Shown: positions 19,901 to 26,779 of the stretch, in pieces
How positions within the stretch are numbered: position 1 is the stretch's first letter
Layout: every line of letters starts with the position of its first letter
Source: Pachyseris speciosa
Taxonomy: Eukaryota > Cnidaria > Anthozoa > Scleractinia > Pachyseridae
Direction of reading: 5' to 3'
Length of the DNA stretch: 64,000 nucleotides
Assembly (NCBI GenBank): GCA_016490735.1
Contig: JAEMWC010001401.1
Location: 1-64,000 of the forward strand
Notes under the pieces: model-generated
Told to the model about the DNA's origin: nothing
Seen by the model: only the letters and a program-made list of their open reading frames with translations
The model's database searches: none
Made by a program: the position numbers and the translations under genes

Positions 19901-20750
19901 ACAGTACATTGATTTCAATACACAGAAAAGAACTAATGCCAAGAATGCTTTTGAGAAAGATTTCTTCAAGTTGATGAATAACTCAGTATTCGGCAAAACT
20001 ATGGAAAATCTCAGAAAGAGAGTAGATGTCAGATTGGTGACTGATGAGAAGAAGCTATTGAAATTAGCCAGTAAACCAACTTATGTTAGCAGTAAGATAT
20101 TCAATGAAAATCTGGTAGCAGTGCATAAGATAAAAGAAACACTAACTCTAAACAGGCCGGCATATGTAGGAATGTGTATTCTTGATCTCAGTAAGACGCT
20201 TATGTATGATTTCCATTACAACTACATTAAACAAAAGTACGGTAATAAGGCTAAGCTGCTCTTCACTGATACAGACAGTTTGACATATGAAATTGAAGCT
20301 GAAGATGTCTACAGGGATTTCTGGAATGATAAAGATAAATTCGATAACAGTGACTATCCTGAAAGCTCGCCATTCTCCGATAAGACCAATAAGAAAGTGA
20401 TTGGTAAGATGAAAGATGAGGCTGCTGGAGTCCCAATATGTGAATTCGTAGGGCTGAGATCAAAGATGTATAGCTATATTAAAGATGATCAGAAAGGAGG
20501 AAAAACAGCAAAAGGAATCAAAAAGAACACAATCAAAAATGAAATCAAGCATGAAAATTATAAAGACACTCTATTCAATGATAAACAAATGTATCATAAA
20601 ATGAAAACAATCAGAAGTGAAAACCATCAATTAGGAAGCTATGAAATCAACAAAGTATCACTCAGCTGCTTCGATGACAAAAGATATTTATCAAAAGACG
20701 GAATCAACAGTTATGCTTATGGCCATCACAAAATAAATAGCCAGGAATAA
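16860..20750 (+). CDS. polB: Protein-primed family B DNA polymerase (Polinton)
   Basis: A 1296-residue DNA polymerase that would copy the element from its ends by protein priming. After the TIR-encoded leader and a proline-rich stretch (about 85-140) come a C2H2-like finger near 405-425 (HFCMHCLQCF), exonuclease motif I DFE near 471, and a CxxC zinc segment at about 568-590 with RDHCHITGQYRG. Exo II (HNLRGYDSHF) is near 618 and Exo III (YLKTDVLLLAD) near 775. Polymerase motif A (YLDANNLYGWAM) is near 875, motif B (KLMNNSVFGKT) near 1037 and motif C (TDTDSL) near 1137. The frame is uninterrupted and all catalytic acids are visible. The start lies within the terminal repeat, so the first 40 residues also occur on the zinc-ribbon protein at the other end. 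Confidence 0.95.
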   Translation: MENEERNLRALEKPSQIRSGSQMVNGLSQKNIGSGSQMVNDPSQKIIYPNSIDMENRNSIFKELLKRLGRMDVGEMRRLVSLADNIKKQKPIPAPRKGVKQMVKDYEDNIILPPPQFRDRPIPAPRTKKLAPIPEPRTKIEQTDKALKGYTKSFQIDIKNYKDPLLQLQNTRKAVAYRLVSLLKSMKGLKFVETLKVTFRKMSDGEIIHKTAFFNSPPQTIINNLQISESLQASKQNILNKIAVWISEGSGWVVESVDKHFLNVVIYQPMKGSSYIKLPPELMNAMKGLINIKNDDNECFRWCHIRHLNPQEKNPQRIKKSDRQHINTLDYSGVEFPVTTKQYNKIEKQNEININVFGYENKQPYPIYVSKEKYEDCLNLLLITENENKHYVLIKDFNRFMRNKTKHNERKHFCMHCLQCFSSERVLNDHVDNCILVNGTQAIKMPTKDNNTLKFNNFHKQQQVPFVIYADFEALTEKIHGCQPNNDKSYTEAYQKHTDCGYGYKVVCCYDDKYSKPIQIYRGEKAVYKFMEAMLEEVKYCKKIVKEFNKPLKMTEDDEEKFQKAKECHICDKKYTEKDIRVRDHCHITGQYRGSAHQECNLKLRVNPEEVKIPVIFHNLRGYDSHFIMQEIGAIVKKHTFTNKKGEVCQMNINAIPNNMEKYMAFMLGNHLTFLDSFQFMSSSLEKLVGNLPKEALKFTSQEFKGKDLDLIAQKGVYPYDYMDSFDKFNQKLPSKEEFYSILSDTHISDEDYTHAQTVWNVFSLKNMGEYHDLYLKTDVLLLADVFENFRRTCLEYYKLDPCHYFTSPGLSWDAMLKMTDIKLELMTDIDMFQFIEKGMRGGISYIANRYGKANNKYMKKYDEKAPSKYIMYLDANNLYGWAMSQYLPTGGFRWMTENKINNLNLAKYKEDSNKGLILEVDLEYPQELHDLHNDYPLGPEKVKVTGDMLSDYCKDIAEKYNISTGLVHKLMPTLSNKEKYVLHYRNLQLYTDLGLKVTKIHRVLEFKQSPWLRQYIDFNTQKRTNAKNAFEKDFFKLMNNSVFGKTMENLRKRVDVRLVTDEKKLLKLASKPTYVSSKIFNENLVAVHKIKETLTLNRPAYVGMCILDLSKTLMYDFHYNYIKQKYGNKAKLLFTDTDSLTYEIEAEDVYRDFWNDKDKFDNSDYPESSPFSDKTNKKVIGKMKDEAAGVPICEFVGLRSKMYSYIKDDQKGGKTAKGIKKNTIKNEIKHENYKDTLFNDKQMYHKMKTIRSENHQLGSYEINKVSLSCFDDKRYLSKDGINSYAYGHHKINSQE

Positions 20751-20825
20751 AAATATTCTTGGCTACCAAAATAGCAAAATACAGTATAATACTGACCTCT
20801 CTAACATATATAGGTTAGATAAAAG

Positions 20826-21671
20826 TTAGTCTTTTCTTATACGTGATAAATACAATTTGCTTTCTTCCATGTGTTTGGTTATTTCAAAAATTAAATCTTC
20901 AAAACAATTGCTCATAATGTATTTGCACTTGTTTTTCTCATACATTTGCTTCATATTTGTTTGTTTTTCCGACACTTGGTATACACCAGTGGGACTTTTG
21001 AATTCAAGACAAAGAGCATTGTATTTTCTGGTGGGATTCATTAACATCAAATCACATTGTCCAGACATATATCCTTTGTTATAACTTCTGATTCTCATAT
21101 TTGAGCTTATTTGATTTTCACCTAAACCGGCTATCATTAATGCGTCTTCATATTTCTTTCTGATGAATGATACAATCTTGCAGTGCAGATCATTTTCACT
21201 TCCAATCATCAGCATGTTATTACTTCTGTCATTGAACTGTTTGTAATAACCTTGTTTTCTGATTGATGGTAATACTTTTGATGTAACCCAATGTTTAAAT
21301 TTTACTGCTTCCTGTTTTTTAGAGGACAGTATTAGTGAATAAAATCCTGATTCATTTATAAAAAAACATTTATAAGACTGTTTGACCTGATGGACACTTT
21401 CGGTCCCTCTGCTTCCGACCTGATGGACACTTTCGGTCCCTCTGCTTCCGACCTGATGGACACTTTCGGTCCCTCTGCTATTCGTCATTATTTTGAGGTC
21501 TATCAAGATTTTATCATCAGATACAACATGATCTCTGATTGCTCTTTGCGGATTTTTATAATCAAGAATTTTGGCTATATCTCTTCCTCTGAACCATATT
21601 TCGTTTTTATCATCGAGATAACAATCTATTGAAACGTCTAATTCTTTATTATCGTAGGAATATTTTTGCAT
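20826..21671 (-). CDS. Bro-N domain protein fused to a PD-(D/E)XK-like nuclease domain
   Basis: A 281-residue protein. Residues about 1-130 form a Bro-N domain (WFRGRDIAKILDYKNPQRAI, then FKHWVTSKVLPSIRKQGYYK). They are interrupted by three tandem copies of an 11-residue unit (GSRGTESVHQV) encoded by a 33-bp repeat. Residues about 190-265 contain GQCDLMLMNPTRKYNALCLEFKS in which Asp, then Glu-x-Lys (D...LEFK) followed by SPTG fit the VRR-NUC/PD-(D/E)XK nuclease pattern. The Bro-N match is strong; the nuclease assignment is inference from this motif. It lies between the convergent polymerase end and integrase. The TATCTAACATATATG motif is just upstream. Confidence 0.7.
   Translation of the reverse strand: MQKYSYDNKELDVSIDCYLDDKNEIWFRGRDIAKILDYKNPQRAIRDHVVSDDKILIDLKIMTNSRGTESVHQVGSRGTESVHQVGSRGTESVHQVKQSYKCFFINESGFYSLILSSKKQEAVKFKHWVTSKVLPSIRKQGYYKQFNDRSNNMLMIGSENDLHCKIVSFIRKKYEDALMIAGLGENQISSNMRIRSYNKGYMSGQCDLMLMNPTRKYNALCLEFKSPTGVYQVSEKQTNMKQMYEKNKCKYIMSNCFEDLIFEITKHMEESKLYLSRIRKD
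21384..21479. repeat. In-frame 33-bp tandem repeat, about 3 copies
   Basis: Units 21384-21416 and 21417-21449 are identical and the third copy runs to about 21479, then diverges. Because 33 is a multiple of 3 the Bro-N protein frame is kept. Copy A has no such array. Confidence 0.9.
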
Positions 21672-21682
21672 CTACATATATG

Positions 21683-22645
21683 TTAGATAATTTTCTTTAA
21701 ATCCTTGAACGGTATCCAACTGTTAAAGTCATCACTATATCCCTTCCACTTCACCAAAGCTTGTTTCTTCTTGTAATCTCTGCGAATGACTTTATCAATA
21801 CGGAATACATCCTGTTTAGCCTTTAATAACTCAGGTTCATAAAAACTCCCTTCAATTTCTTCATCGTTGTGATCTTTTAGTTTGTATGTTATTGGATTAG
21901 TGTATTGGATTTTATCAACTATAAACACTTCTTCTGTCCAATTTGGTGTATAGCCCTTGTCGAACACAATCCGTTTATACTTGGATATTCGGACCTTATC
22001 ACCTATTTTAAATTTTAGTTTCTGTTTTAATGGCTCCATATCACCATAAAGATTGAAGTAAACAGTTCCTTCATTCCTCTTATCAGATGCTTCAACAGGT
22101 GTCATCTTTGTGCTTGAATGTTTTGTGTTGTTATACTGTTTCACTAATTTTTGTAACATGTCTAAATACTGTGTATTGCCTTGAACAGTGAACTGCTTCC
22201 ACATTTTGGATTTAATTGTCCTATTCCATCTTTCAACTACTGATGATTTCTCTTCATTCTCAGTTGAGTACATCTGTACACTATGTTTCTCTAGCAAGTC
22301 CTTCAAGTGTTTGTTGTAAAACTCTTTTCCCTTGTCGACCCATAAATACTGTGGTTTTCTACCTTCCTTGAATATTGATTTGAATGCTTCAGTGACAGAT
22401 TCACCTTTCTTATCCTTCAATGGGACAATCCAACCATATTTGCTGAAGACATCAATAACCATAAGAAGATATCGATAACCTTTATTCCATTTACTGAACT
22501 GTTGCATTTCAACTAGATCACTTGCCCATATTTCATCAATTTTATTTACAATCACACGCCGCCGAGTGAAATTTCGTTTTATGGGTGCATGTAATTCATC
22601 AGCTAGTTTTTCTTGCCAGTTTTCTTCACTCGACGGCTTTTTCCG
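21683..22645 (-). CDS. int: DDE integrase with chromodomain, in -1 frame to PLA2 gene
   Basis: Retrovirus-like integrase that inserts the element. Counting from the GTG at 22555: catalytic acids D13 (WASDLV), D74 (LWVDKGKEFY) and E108 (SSVVERW), an SH3-like segment near 190-215 (KFKIGDKVRISKYK) and a chromodomain near 245-285 (VIRRDYKKKQALVKWKGYSDDFNSW in outline). The open frame extends upstream of 22555 to 22681 through the basic segment LHAPIKRNFTRRR, conserved in Polinton integrases, but has no ATG. The first ATG lies after D13. Expression therefore seems to need entry from the overlapping PLA2 frame by -1 frameshifting at 22645-22651. The frame is intact, unlike in copy A. Splicing or non-AUG initiation are alternatives. 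Confidence 0.88.
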   Translation of the reverse strand, partial: RKKPSSEENWQEKLADELHAPIKRNFTRRRVIVNKIDEIWASDLVEMQQFSKWNKGYRYLLMVIDVFSKYGWIVPLKDKKGESVTEAFKSIFKEGRKPQYLWVDKGKEFYNKHLKDLLEKHSVQMYSTENEEKSSVVERWNRTIKSKMWKQFTVQGNTQYLDMLQKLVKQYNNTKHSSTKMTPVEASDKRNEGTVYFNLYGDMEPLKQKLKFKIGDKVRISKYKRIVFDKGYTPNWTEEVFIVDKIQYTNPITYKLKDHNDEEIEGSFYEPELLKAKQDVFRIDKVIRRDYKKKQALVKWKGYSDDFNSWIPFKDLKKII

Positions 22646-22651
22646 TTTTTT
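22558..22651 (-). promoter_or_regulatory. Candidate -1 frameshift signal, PLA2 to integrase (copy B)
   Basis: On the minus strand, A AAA AAC (22645-22651) in the PLA2 frame, a 7-nt spacer (22638-22644), and stem arms 22625-22637 and 22558-22570 that pair over 13 bp with one G-U. The loop of 54 nt contains the PLA2 stop (22603-22605). All of it is conserved in copy A. Confidence 0.75.
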
Positions 22652-23340
22652 GAAACACCAAGACCAAGTTTCTGTTTTTTGTCAATTAAGAATCTAGCTG
22701 TTTGACCCCATTTTGGCATCTCACCATATGGTATTTGATCTAGTGACTCGACCATTGTTCTATCACATTCACCTTTATTTTTTCCCATATCATAACAAAT
22801 ATCATGATAAGCTGCTATTTCATCCACCTTATTGTAAGGTTGTACATTCCATTTCAAGACCTCTCCAGTATTTGGATCATATTCCAACTGCTCATGCAAT
22901 GGATTATAAGGGCCCATATATTTATACTTACTTGGTGTCCAACCTGCTTTTGGTTTAGGAAGCTTGCCAATTACCTTATGGATATCAATCGCGCCTCCCA
23001 TTTTATTGATTTTAGCTACCCATTTTTGTATATCTTCTGGTTTTGCATACATGATATCTCCAAGCAATGAGCCACCACGTGTATAATCAACTCCAGCAAT
23101 ATCCGTTTTATACATTTTTTTCTTGTCAGAGCGTTTGGGTCTAATAGCAGTGCTCAATTGCATTAAGCCTTCTTTACCAACCTTTGTGATTGCAGGCTTT
23201 GCGAGGGAAAGTCCTTTGTCAATTAATTTCTTTTGCAGCTTTGGATTTCTCATTGCTTCTGATGCATAATATCTTCCCATTTCTACACCTTTCTTTGCTA
23301 AATAAGGGACTCCATGTTCCAAGAATCCTGTTAGCGCCAT
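22603..23340 (-). CDS. Phospholipase A2-like virion protein
   Basis: A 245-residue protein with a parvovirus-VP1-type PLA2 signature: a calcium-loop-like YMGPYNPL at 141-148 and catalytic His-Asp at 179-180 in AAYHDICYDMGKNKGECDR. Such domains hydrolyse phospholipids to breach endosomal membranes during entry; here that is inferred. The N-terminal third is helical and basic. The coding frame is open 16 codons upstream of the ATG, back to a slippery site in the small Cys gene, and those residues are well conserved in copy A, suggesting translation by frameshift. It ends in a lysine-rich tail over another slippery heptamer leading to integrase. It may therefore be made alone, as an N-terminal fusion, or as part of an integrase fusion. 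Confidence 0.8.
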   Translation of the reverse strand: MALTGFLEHGVPYLAKKGVEMGRYYASEAMRNPKLQKKLIDKGLSLAKPAITKVGKEGLMQLSTAIRPKRSDKKKMYKTDIAGVDYTRGGSLLGDIMYAKPEDIQKWVAKINKMGGAIDIHKVIGKLPKPKAGWTPSKYKYMGPYNPLHEQLEYDPNTGEVLKWNVQPYNKVDEIAAYHDICYDMGKNKGECDRTMVESLDQIPYGEMPKWGQTARFLIDKKQKLGLGVSKNGKSRRVKKTGKKN

Positions 23341-23361
23341 ATCTGCGGCTGAATCTAGTAT

Positions 23362-23394
23362 GCCCGCCCCTTCAGACGGGCTATTCAGTTTCCC
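23362..23394 (-). promoter_or_regulatory. Candidate -1 frameshift signal, Cys protein to PLA2 (copy B)
   Basis: G GGA AAC (23388-23394) in the frame of the Cys protein, followed at once by its TGA stop. After a 6-nt spacer there is an 8-bp stem at 23362-23381 with a GAAG loop. GGGAAAC is the known gag-pro slip sequence of simian type D retroviruses. The -1 frame runs open into the PLA2 gene. Confidence 0.75.
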
Positions 23395-23540
23395 CGATTT
23401 CTGACAAATTTAGTTTTTGTGATTCCACATTCAGCACAAGTACATTTCATCACAGTTCGACCATTTTTAGTCTTCTGATATCTTTCACTTCCTGGCACAC
23501 ATTCAGTGACTTTCTTCTGTTTCACACAATATGATCTCAT
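23385..23540 (-). CDS. Small four-cysteine (DUF5679-like) protein, copy B
   Basis: A 51-residue basic protein, near-identical to the copy A protein up to the slippery heptamer (YCVKQKKVTEC ... CTCAECGITKTKFV). The four cysteines probably bind zinc. The start ATG at 23538-23540 is in TATATG context. It stops directly behind the heptamer GGGAAAC, an arrangement often found at stop-adjacent frameshift sites. By position it would be the N-terminal partner of the PLA2 protein. Confidence 0.7.
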   Translation of the reverse strand: MRSYCVKQKKVTECVPGSERYQKTKNGRTVMKCTCAECGITKTKFVRNRGN

Positions 23541-23597
23541 ATATATTAAGTTGGATAAAATAGCTTTCCATTAGCTTTCTTGATCTTCTTTCTTTGT

Positions 23598-23753
23598 CTA
23601 GTAGTTAAATCGACATACATTTCCACTAAGTTTGTCATAGAATACTGTTATATTATCCAAAGTGCATTTGATTACAACTCGTAAACCAATCAATCTGTTG
23701 ACAACTATTATAACAAATATATTAACATCATCAATTATTTCGAATTCTATCAT
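23598..23753 (-). CDS. Hypothetical 51-residue protein
   Basis: Begins MIEFEIIDDVNIFVII and ends KLSGNVCRFNY. Its ATG overlaps the TGA of the preceding gene as ATGA, suggesting coupled translation, and the sequence GTATGATAG fits the start context of this element. A further open stretch in another frame (about 23557-23650, ending KKANGKLFYPT) may be its original C-terminus after a frameshift. It is absent from copy A, where this interval does not exist. Not recognised. Confidence 0.4.
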   Translation of the reverse strand: MIEFEIIDDVNIFVIIVVNRLIGLRVVIKCTLDNITVFYDKLSGNVCRFNY

Positions 23754-24028
23754 ACTTTTATGTTAGATAGAAATTTATTAAATCTTTTATCATCAAATAA
23801 TATTGTTAATATCATAGTACCTTTCTGACGTTCTAAAAGGTAGTACAAACACCATTGTTTACTCAATAACGGATCTCTAATACGCATTGATTCATTGAAA
23901 CAATTCTTTTTCTCCATTTGAGCAGGTATCTCCTGTCCTGATGGATCAAAGTATTCTTTCTCATTATAGCACGCGTAATATTTGCCGACTTTTATTATCC
24001 CACTGTTTTTGTTTAACTTAACAGACAT
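23750..24028 (-). CDS. Degenerate adenain-like protease paralogue (probable pseudoenzyme)
   Basis: A 92-residue protein. KYYACYNEKEYFDPSG aligns with HWVCYQN...EYFDSFG of the neighbouring protease, and LLSKQWCLYYLLERQKG aligns with VLCGYWCLYYLLERQKG. The catalytic His position reads Tyr and the catalytic Cys-Gly reads Ser-Lys, so peptidase activity is unlikely. It is an uninterrupted frame with its own ATG in a TATATG-TATG context 9 bases from the end of the protease gene, and is absent from copy A. It could be a cofactor or regulator of the protease, or simply a decaying tandem duplicate. Confidence 0.6.
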   Translation of the reverse strand: MSVKLNKNSGIIKVGKYYACYNEKEYFDPSGQEIPAQMEKKNCFNESMRIRDPLLSKQWCLYYLLERQKGTMILTILFDDKRFNKFLSNIKV

Positions 24029-24037
24029 ACATATACA

Positions 24038-24559
24038 TTACATATTTTTGAAATAATTGATTATGAATCTATGATTGACTCTTGTGTCTGTGGGATTGAA
24101 TTTTGCATTATGAATGACTTTCAATATGGGGTCCCTTTCTGTCTTTCCAATAAATAGTATAAACACCAATATCCACACAAGACTGAATCTCTTTCTTGTA
24201 TCTCATCTCCAGAGTATTCAAGTTGTTTTCCACTTGTAGCCATGTATTTCTGTACTTCTGTTGGCATCATCAAACCAAATGAGTCAAAGTATTCACAGTA
24301 TCTATCACCAATTCGATAACAACCCAGTGAGTACCAGGTCCAATTTTGGAATCAAGATTGACTATCCCACATTCATTCTTTTTTATTTGTCTAGGAAGAT
24401 TGTCTCTTGAAAATACTCCTCTAAAATGTTTTATTCCAAGTTGTTTAACCCAATTGATTAAATCAAAGTTGGATAAGGGTTTGTTTACAAAATGGTTCCT
24501 AGTATGGGGATTGAATTGAATGGACTGTTTTTGCCCAGTAGAAGTCCTTTTCCTTTTCT
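24038..24559 (-). pseudogene. Adenain-like cysteine protease, frameshifted copy B
   Basis: C5-family maturation protease lying in the -1 frame to the minor virion protein. It overlaps that gene's last 75 bases and has no ATG before the catalytic His. The His block (GPGTHW), the Asp block and the Cys block (VLCGYWC) are all encoded. The frame is broken by a one-base loss just after the His block (about 24322) and another after the ERQKG segment (about 24133). In adenoviruses such an enzyme cleaves minor capsid and core precursors. The intact-domain counterpart is in copy A at 2756-3280. Confidence 0.8.
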
Positions 24560-25336
24560 TTTTTTTTTCATTCCATAACCGATTGGGTTATTCCATGTAC
24601 CAAAAACAGGAGGAGATTGCCATGGAATCATAGCATGTTTCCCACCTTTCTTTCTGGGTACAATGTCATCTGGAACATGAACAGGTATTGACCGTCTTGG
24701 ACGGCTGCTTTCAACATGCAAACCTTTTCCAGTTAATTTTCTGATTGCTTCTATAGCCAAAGGAATTCCAATGCTGGCGAGTATTGTTCCAATACCCTTT
24801 CCAGTCTGCGCTTTTGTTGGTTTTATAACAACGTCTCCACCATACTGCATTTTTTGGATAACATCAGCCATCTGTCTCGTATTCAATAAATTTCCTACAT
24901 TAAATAATTGGGATAAATTGGCATTAGGAATAAGAAATCCTCCTTTTTGTTTCTTTCCAAATAGTTTATCAATGCCGAGACTTGCTAATGAAGAAAGAGC
25001 ACCTGTAGCCAATGCTGGAGCCGCTTTAGCTACTGCTTTACCTGCATAAGGCAATAGTCTTGTTCCAAGTGAAAAAAGACTGGACCAAAGAGAACCTCCT
25101 TCTTGGACTGATTTTCTGATCTGTGCTTTGGATATCTTTACATCAGCACCTGTTCCATTTCTCTGTGATTTGGCTAATTTTTTTATCTGTGTTTTTGTCA
25201 ACATCATTTGATCACCTCCAGTGAGATCTCCATGTGCGAGTCTCAATGTTACCGGTGAATTTGTTTGTATAGCTTTTGCAAGCCTTTGCTTCTGACTGTT
25301 TGAAAGTCTTACTCCATGAGGATGATAAGTAGTCAT
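24485..25336 (-). CDS. Minor virion protein with membrane-active-like segment, copy B
   Basis: A 283-residue basic protein conserved in Polintons of cnidarians. It begins MTTYHPHGVRLSNSQKQRL, has LTGGDQMMLTKTQIKKL (residues about 38-54), and a Gly/Ala-rich hydrophobic stretch (ALATGALSSLASLG near 125-140). It ends in GLLLGKNSPFNSIPILGTIL. Its amphipathic/hydrophobic make-up and its place next to the protease suggest a role like adenovirus protein VI or X, cleaved on maturation; that is inference. A run of ten A's near the C-terminus (24559-24568) offers a slip into the protease frame. The ATG lies in TATATTATATG. Confidence 0.7.
   Translation of the reverse strand: MTTYHPHGVRLSNSQKQRLAKAIQTNSPVTLRLAHGDLTGGDQMMLTKTQIKKLAKSQRNGTGADVKISKAQIRKSVQEGGSLWSSLFSLGTRLLPYAGKAVAKAAPALATGALSSLASLGIDKLFGKKQKGGFLIPNANLSQLFNVGNLLNTRQMADVIQKMQYGGDVVIKPTKAQTGKGIGTILASIGIPLAIEAIRKLTGKGLHVESSRPRRSIPVHVPDDIVPRKKGGKHAMIPWQSPPVFGTWNNPIGYGMKKKRKGKGLLLGKNSPFNSIPILGTIL
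24559..24568 (-). promoter_or_regulatory. Candidate -1 slip site (poly-A), minor protein to protease
   Basis: A run of ten A's in the minor protein frame holds one A AAA AAA heptamer (24560-24566). The protease frame is -1 and open through it. No obvious stimulatory hairpin was seen. Copy A has twelve A's and reads straight through in the protease frame. Confidence 0.45.
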
Positions 25337-25359
25337 ATAATATATGTTTATACTAAATT

Positions 25360-25469
25360 GTATTTAATACAAACAATCATTTAATTTAATTATTCAATTT
25401 ATTTAATTTATTTATTTAATTTAATTTATTTAATTTAATTTATTTATTTAATTATTTAATTTATTTAAT
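25360..25469. repeat. AT-rich low-complexity tract (TTTAATTTA-like)
   Basis: Degenerate TTAATTTATTTAATT repeats separate the capsid gene from the minor protein gene. A shorter version lies at 4090-4165 in copy A. Confidence 0.8.
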
Positions 25470-26757
25470 TTACATTGATCTAAGAATTAATTTTCCATCA
25501 GTCTTTCTCATCTCAATATCCTGCTCATAGAGGACCAGTGCATACACACTGTAATCAGCATTTGTTGCAGCACTCAAAGTGTATTTGAAAGTCAGTTTTG
25601 TCATTCCATCTTTAATATCCTGTTTCTGTTTTGTCAGATCGAAATAAACAAAAGGGAATATTGTACCGAAATTGCCCCTGTTGAGAAGGGTACTGTCACT
25701 GAAATCATTAACAGCATGAACATATTTCAAAACATCTCTAAATACTCTTGTTGGTTCTGTTGATGGTTTATAACGAAGCTCTGGATAATCATTTCCGTTG
25801 CCAACCTCAAGATAACAATCAGTCAAAGTTCGGTTATTTGCAACTGAGAATGTGTTATAGAGAAATTTATTGGCTGTCTGAGATGCATAATTGTCATCAT
25901 TGATGATGAATACAAAGACATGCCTGGGTTTGTTTATTGCTGTGGAAATACGGAAATTGGCAGTCTGTTGTCTTGTTGAATTGCCTTCTCAATCAATTCT
26001 CTCATGTAAGTCCACTTTCTGTTGTCAAGATACTTGCTCATGTATAAGGACTTTCCCGCAGAATTGAAAACAATGCGAGGAACTATTAGCTGGAATTTAG
26101 TTAGTACCACACGGCAATCATCGCAGCTTGCCAAATCAAATTGCCATCACTCTCAAGTGTCAATTTAATCTCTACTTTTGAGTTAGGCATAAGTTCATCC
26201 CAAAAGCTCTTGAAAAAACCGTATCTGTTCAATGCAAGCTCTGCATTTACTTTACCGGCTGCACCATTCAACAGTGCTTTACGAGCTGCGAAACCTTTGT
26301 TATAAGTAGCCACCTGGGCCACTCTATCATCAGCTTGTCTTTTGTCGTCAAGATAGAAGAACTCATTGGTTCCCTGACTTACAGCATAACCCTGTGAATA
26401 CTCAAGCAATGACTTAATATTTGTGGCTTGGTTGGCATCTCTGCACTCATAAACATCAAGACCATTCATTTTTACATAAAGAGTGTTTATAAGAGCGTGA
26501 ACTGAATTAACAATACCATTTCGATCTCCTGCAGCAATGTCAGCTCCATCTGCAAGCTTCTTTACAATGAAATCGACATTAAAACGGGCATTATACCAGT
26601 CAAATGGTGTAGTCTCTCCACTGTTATCAACAATGAAACGGTAACCTGTTTTCTTCTGATGAGCATCATTTGCTACTACAGTATTAAGTGCTGTCTCTAG
26701 TTCGAACACTACATCTTCATATCTTTCGATATATTTTGAGTCACGATAGTTTGACAT
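25470..26757 (-). pseudogene. Major capsid protein, frameshifted copy B
   Basis: Homologous over its whole length to the intact capsid gene at 4175-5464, with the same N-terminus and the same C-terminal strands. It is split into three frames: residues 1-209 (from 26757), a middle piece (25934-26134) and the last 118 residues (25470-25826). Breaks are single-base losses near 26125 and near 25988, plus a change near 25880. As the DNA is otherwise close to copy A, the loss is recent or, since some breaks sit in short runs, an assembly artefact. Confidence 0.85.
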
Positions 26758-26779
26758 ATATTATTGTGTTAGATAAAAG

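Noticed and set aside
23385..23540. One-base deletion (pseudogene) as cause of the Cys/PLA2 frame break
   Set aside because: Both copies have the same number of bases between the conserved GTC and CCCG, and the same -1 offset, so there is no indel between them; a shared frameshift signal explains it better.
24559..24568. Strong claim of programmed frameshift at the A10 run
   Set aside because: Kept only as a moderate candidate: no hairpin was seen, and homopolymer length is prone to both mutation and sequencing error.
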